Source: Mitsuokella sp047974105 (GTDB taxonomy: Bacteria; Bacillota; Negativicutes; Selenomonadales; Selenomonadaceae). Taken from it: a DNA stretch of 64,000 bases. The translations under genes and the position numbers were made by a program. The notes beneath the pieces were generated by a model. That model had not been told where the DNA came from. It ran no database searches and saw only the letters and a program-made list of their open reading frames with translations. The stretch is from contig NZ_JBHYRS010000002.1 of the NCBI RefSeq assembly GCF_047974105.1, positions 186,001 through 250,000 on the forward strand. Reading direction: 5' to 3'. Shown one piece after another: positions 61,119 through 64,000 of the stretch (positions are counted from its first letter, which is position 1; each line of letters starts with the position of its first letter).

Positions 61119-62062
61119 TCTTGTTTTCCTCCCGTCAGAACCAAGGTAAAGAGTGCCATGCGGACGGCTACGCCGTTCTGTACTTCTTCCTGAATGGCGG
61201 AATTGTCACCGTATGCGACGAACGGCGAAATTTCCCAACCTTTATTCATCGGGCCCGGATGCAGGACGAGCACATCGTCTTTCGCGAGTGCGAGGCGTTC
61301 GTTGTTGAGGCCGAAGATGCGGGCGTACTCACGCGTCGTCGGGAACAGGCCGCCCTTCATGCGCTCGAGCTGGATGCGCAGGACTTCGATGACATCGGCG
61401 TCCTTGATGGCATCTTCAATGCGCTCGTGCACGACGACGCCCGGCTCCTCGTAGAGGAAACGCGGCAGCAGCGTCTTCGGGCCGGCAATATGCACTTCCA
61501 TGCCCATCTTGCGCATGCCGTAGATATCCGAACGGGCCACGCGGCTGTGCAGCACATCGCCGAGAATCGCAACCTTCAGGCCTTCGAGATGGCCTTTGTG
61601 CTGCTCAATCGTGAAGAGGTTCAAAAGGCCCTGCGACGGATGTGCATGGGCGCCATCGCCGGCGTTGATGATGACCGGGCTCACGACGCGCGAAGCGTAC
61701 TCGGCTGCGCCTTCTGCCTTGTGGCGCATGACGATGGCATCGACGCCCATGGCCTCAATCGTGTAGAGCGTATCGCGCAGGCTCTCGCCTTTGACGATGC
61801 TCGAAGAGCCCGACGTGATGTTGACGACATCGGCGCCGAGGTACTTGCCGGCGAGCTCGAAGGACGTACGCGTACGCGTGCTCGGCTCGTAGAACAGCGT
61901 AACAATGGACTTGCCGCGCAGTGTCGGAACTTTCTTGATGTCGCGATGAATGATGTTCTTCATTTCCTTGGCCGTCTCAAGTACGAGACGGATTTCCTCA
62001 GCCGAAAAATCAGCGAGTCCGAGGACGTTCTTGCCCCGTAAGGATACATTTGTTTTCCCCAA
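61115..62062 (-). CDS. pyrB: Aspartate carbamoyltransferase catalytic subunit
   Basis: First committed step of UMP synthesis, carbamoyl phosphate plus aspartate. About 315 residues with FYEPSTRTRTSFELAGKYLG (carbamoyl-phosphate site), SIVKGESLRDT and VLHPGPMNKGWEI. No regulatory PyrI gene follows. A GTG at 62071 would overlap the ribosome-binding site itself; TTG at 62062 lies eight bases after AAGGAG and one base after the stop of the upstream leader ORF, so I take it as the start. Translation is probably coupled to the leader peptide. Confidence 0.95.
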   Translation of the reverse strand: MGKTNVSLRGKNVLGLADFSAEEIRLVLETAKEMKNIIHRDIKKVPTLRGKSIVTLFYEPSTRTRTSFELAGKYLGADVVNITSGSSSIVKGESLRDTLYTIEAMGVDAIVMRHKAEGAAEYASRVVSPVIINAGDGAHAHPSQGLLNLFTIEQHKGHLEGLKVAILGDVLHSRVARSDIYGMRKMGMEVHIAGPKTLLPRFLYEEPGVVVHERIEDAIKDADVIEVLRIQLERMKGGLFPTTREYARIFGLNNERLALAKDDVLVLHPGPMNKGWEISPFVAYGDNSAIQEEVQNGVAVRMALFTLVLTGGKQE

Positions 62063-62063
62063 G

Positions 62064-62159
62064 TCAATCACTCCTTAATACTTTGAAAAATCCGGTTAAC
62101 ATGGTCCATTGTCTTTTCAGCCTGAAAATTAGAAAAGGAGCTCCCCTATGCGTATGCAT
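62064..62159 (-). CDS. Putative pyr operon leader peptide (31 aa)
   Basis: ATG at 62159-62157, preceded by AGGAG with seven bases between; 31 codons (MHTHRGAPFLIFRL at the start), stop TGA at 62066-62064, one base before the proposed pyrB TTG. The AGGAG is the first part of the terminator stem and the ATG lies in its loop, so ribosome loading and terminator folding compete. Analogous in logic, not sequence, to the E. coli pyrBI leader. Unproven. Confidence 0.55.
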   Translation of the reverse strand: MHTHRGAPFLIFRLKRQWTMLTGFFKVLRSD

Positions 62160-62171
62160 AAGAAAGCTCCT
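62131..62171 (-). terminator. Attenuator terminator in the pyr leader
   Basis: Minus-strand 10-bp stem AGGAGCTTTC (62171-62162) / GGGAGCTCCT (62145-62136), with a small ATGC/GCAT stem in its loop, then TTTTCT. It lies between the pyr promoter and pyrB. Confidence 0.75.
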
Positions 62172-62234
62172 GGCTTTACGTAAGCTTATGACGTTACTTT
62201 ATCTGGCTCCCTTTATGCGTATCGCAGTACGCAT
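62156..62234 (-). promoter_or_regulatory. pyr leader antiterminator and anti-antiterminator
   Basis: First hairpin ATGCGTA-CTGCGA-TACGCAT (62234-62215). GCATAAAGGGAGC (62218-62206) can instead pair with GCTTTCTTATGC (62167-62156) over 12 bp with one bulged A, opening the terminator stem. The two uses of GCAT exclude each other, the classic attenuation layout. I could not fit a PyrR-binding consensus to it. Confidence 0.6.
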
Positions 62235-62271
62235 CTTAAAAAGGCAATGATTCTCTTGTTTGACTGTAGTC

Positions 62272-62300
62272 ATTATATCGTATCTTCGCCATAAACGCAA
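62272..62300 (-). promoter_or_regulatory. Promoter of the pyrimidine operon
   Basis: Minus strand: -35 TTGCGT (62300-62295), 17 bp, -10 TATAAT (62277-62272). The leader is about 200 nt long before pyrB. Confidence 0.75.
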
Positions 62301-62411
62301 GGCACACGCGCGTTTTTTATTCTGTCATAACTTTTTTTCATGAGGTTCGTGCATTTCCTGTATTTCTCCATATATAATAGGAAGGAAACCGCCGCGAATG
62401 CTAATATAATC

Positions 62412-63683
62412 TCATGGATTTTTCCTCTTTTGTCCCTCTGACAGCAGCTCTTTCTTCTGCCCTTTCAACAAGGTTTTGGCCCCTGCCTTCTTGTGGGCAA
62501 GCTCTGGCATAGCTGTGCTTTGATAGTCTGGAAGCAGGGATGCAGCCTTCTTTTTTAGATACTCTTCTGCAATAGTCTGCGTAATCCTGCCAGTTTGTTC
62601 AATGATTTTATCTTTTGTCTCCAAAAAATTCTTAGTCACTAGCTCCTGACGTTCCTGTATTTTCTGCAGCTGCGTCATGATGAACTGATTTTGGCGTTCG
62701 CGGTCATCCTTGATCTGTGAAGCAAAGATCTCGTATTCTGGTGAATCCTTCTCGTACTGCTGCAGCAAGTGTAAGAGCTGCGGCAGTTTTTTCGTCGTAT
62801 ATTCATCCCCCTTCGCCTGAATCCGATTACCTACTTCTTCATAAAAGGCTTCAATTTCGTGAATCATCGGCAGAGAGCCCTCTTCGATGATAACGATGCG
62901 GTTCTTAGCGACTTCCAGCATTTTCTCCTGCAATACGGCAAGCTGCTCCGCAAAGGCTTTCATATTCTTTGTACGCGCCTCGTCGATTGCGATCTGCGTC
63001 ATGGCCTGTGCTCTCAGGAGTTCCAGCTGGGCATCGCGCATCAGTTCTACGCGCTCCCGTTCTTTATCGGCCATCTCCAGTTTCAGATTCCGCTCAATCT
63101 CCGCCACACGAACCTTATCTGGTTCATAATTGTAATTGCTGGTCGAACGGTTACCGCCCGAAGAAGAATTGCCGCTAAAAACACCTTTGATACTATCCCA
63201 AATACTGCCCAATACACTCATAAGATTTCCTCCCAAGACGTCTTCCACCTGCCGACTGCGATATCTGCCCAATGTGCAGACATTTGCAAAATGTTCGCAG
63301 TTGTTGAATACCAAATGGTAACCAGCATCCCCCAAACAGGCACGTGCATAGTTGACGATTCCCTCCACCGGATAAAGGTCAGAAAGTTCGTCTTCATTGT
63401 ATACTTTGATTTCCACTGTACCGCCATCCAGGAATCTGGCCAAATCCGTACGAATAACATGAGCTTTCGACCAGTCCAAAACGCTGTCATCATCGTCGCC
63501 GGTAAAGTGGATGACTTCATCATCCGTTACATAAATGCCGTGATGATAGTAAAGTCCGTTAAGACGCGAGACGCGGATGTGGTCGCCGCGCTGCGGCTTT
63601 TGACTGACCCATACTTCCGGTGCTTCAATTGTCAGAAACTGTTCCGGCAGTGGCTGAGGGTCAGCCACAATAGGAATGCTCAT
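62412..63683 (-). CDS. LRAT-domain (NlpC/P60-like) protein with long coiled coil
   Basis: 423 residues. The N-terminal domain (about 25-150) matches the LRAT fold: GDHIRVSRLNGLYYHHGIYV (catalytic His region), then FNNCEHFANVC with the nucleophilic Cys. Such domains act as acyltransferases, thioesterases or lipid-modifying enzymes. A Ser/Gly/Asn-rich linker (about 170-190) leads to a helical coiled coil (about 190-390) and a basic Lys-rich end. No signal peptide is visible. AAGGGA precedes the ATG, which shares a base with the upstream gene's stop (TAATG). The family may modify lipids or serve in inter-bacterial or phage conflict; not decided by sequence. Confidence 0.7.
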   Translation of the reverse strand: MSIPIVADPQPLPEQFLTIEAPEVWVSQKPQRGDHIRVSRLNGLYYHHGIYVTDDEVIHFTGDDDDSVLDWSKAHVIRTDLARFLDGGTVEIKVYNEDELSDLYPVEGIVNYARACLGDAGYHLVFNNCEHFANVCTLGRYRSRQVEDVLGGNLMSVLGSIWDSIKGVFSGNSSSGGNRSTSNYNYEPDKVRVAEIERNLKLEMADKERERVELMRDAQLELLRAQAMTQIAIDEARTKNMKAFAEQLAVLQEKMLEVAKNRIVIIEEGSLPMIHEIEAFYEEVGNRIQAKGDEYTTKKLPQLLHLLQQYEKDSPEYEIFASQIKDDRERQNQFIMTQLQKIQERQELVTKNFLETKDKIIEQTGRITQTIAEEYLKKKAASLLPDYQSTAMPELAHKKAGAKTLLKGQKKELLSEGQKRKNP

Positions 63684-64000
63684 TATGAATCCCTTCTCTT
63701 ACTTCCGTCCTTCACTTTGTTTTGCAAATCTGTCCGCATGCGAAACAGTAAAGCATTGAAATCTTTATCGCGCTGCTGCAGGGCCTGACTATATGCCTGA
63801 CTGTCAGCCAGATACGCTGTAAGATTCTGCCGTTTCAATGCAGTCAGCCGTTCCAAAGTTTCCCGGGAAACATCTGCCAGTTCTCCTTCCTGCAGGAAAT
63901 CCTGAATATTGTCTATCTGTATCGTAAAAAACGGTTCGGCCCATTTCAGCAAAAACATGCGCTCTTCTGCATTTTGACGGGAGAAAATCATCTGCATCAT
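63683..64000 (-). CDS. Hypothetical protein, translationally coupled to the LRAT gene (cut by right edge)
   Basis: At least 105 residues, soluble and largely helical (RETLERLTALKRQNLTAYLA, DSQAYSQALQQRDKDFNALL), probably coiled coil. The frame is open to the window edge, so the true start may lie outside. Stop and next start overlap (TAATG), implying a functional pair with the LRAT protein. No family recognised. Confidence 0.55.
   Translation of the reverse strand: MMQMIFSRQNAEERMFLLKWAEPFFTIQIDNIQDFLQEGELADVSRETLERLTALKRQNLTAYLADSQAYSQALQQRDKDFNALLFRMRTDLQNKVKDGSKRRDS

Noticed and set aside
62156..62234. Canonical PyrR-binding hairpin in the pyr leader
   Set aside because: The hairpin loop and stem do not match the known PyrR consensus; the helices are reported as an attenuator of unknown sensor.

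Overview
The window looks like chromosome from a fairly GC-rich, anaerobic, diderm Firmicute (Negativicutes, Selenomonas/Mitsuokella-like; this placement is inference). The support is a Firmicutes gene order for translation and secretion genes (ylxM-ffh-rpsP-khpA, ylqD-rimM-trmD), a full pyrBC-carAB-pyrKDFE operon with an electron-transfer subunit (PyrK), oxygen-independent haem synthesis (HemZ), and a large polyamine cluster of the kind expected where putrescine or cadaverine decorate peptidoglycan. No tRNA, rRNA, CRISPR array, prophage or transposase was found.

Layout. 1-14085 (minus strand) carries hemZ (cut by the left edge), a Fur-family regulator, rel, recJ, secF/secD, a 5-formyl-THF cyclo-ligase, yajC, tgt, aroE, pncB and a D-2-hydroxyacid dehydrogenase. 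14086-14893 is an 800-bp non-coding block full of nested palindromes. 14894-24954 is the one long plus-strand operon: a NifH-like ATPase, a fused NifD-like/NifK-like protein, hypF, hypC, hypD, and a second, unfused NifD-like/NifK-like pair. I know of no described system with this composition, and it is the main candidate for new biology. 25446-32525 (minus) holds speD, an arginine/lysine decarboxylase, speE, speB, carboxynorspermidine dehydrogenase and its decarboxylase. 32657-36815 is the trmD/rimM/rpsP/ffh block. 37125-46921 holds murB, trmL, a two-component system, an EAL protein, an MFS permease and a molybdopterin oxidoreductase. 47135-52105 holds a Tat-type phosphoesterase, a UPF0251-NifX fusion, a TehA-like channel and two small conserved proteins. 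52464-62062 is the pyrimidine operon. 62412-64000 begins an LRAT-domain/coiled-coil pair cut by the right edge.

Three layers of non-coding structure stand out. (1) A dispersed family of at least eight palindromic repeats occurs in a short (~80 bp) and a long (~195 bp) form. Sequences of the arms differ between copies but pairing is kept, including compensatory changes. (2) The pyr leader can form three mutually exclusive helices and contains a 31-codon leader ORF whose ribosome-binding site and start codon lie inside those helices. (3) Several promoters carry clear operator-like palindromes, notably those of the UPF0251-NifX fusion and of ylxM-ffh.

How the genes may work together: the nitrogenase-like operon supplies a reductase (NifH-like), two candidate catalytic/scaffold D-K pairs, and the Hyp proteins that build the Fe(CN)2CO unit, which suggests a dedicated metallocofactor or an unusual reduction. 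The polyamine cluster makes putrescine from arginine via agmatine and can extend it by two different chemistries. All functional statements come from reading motifs by eye, without database searches.
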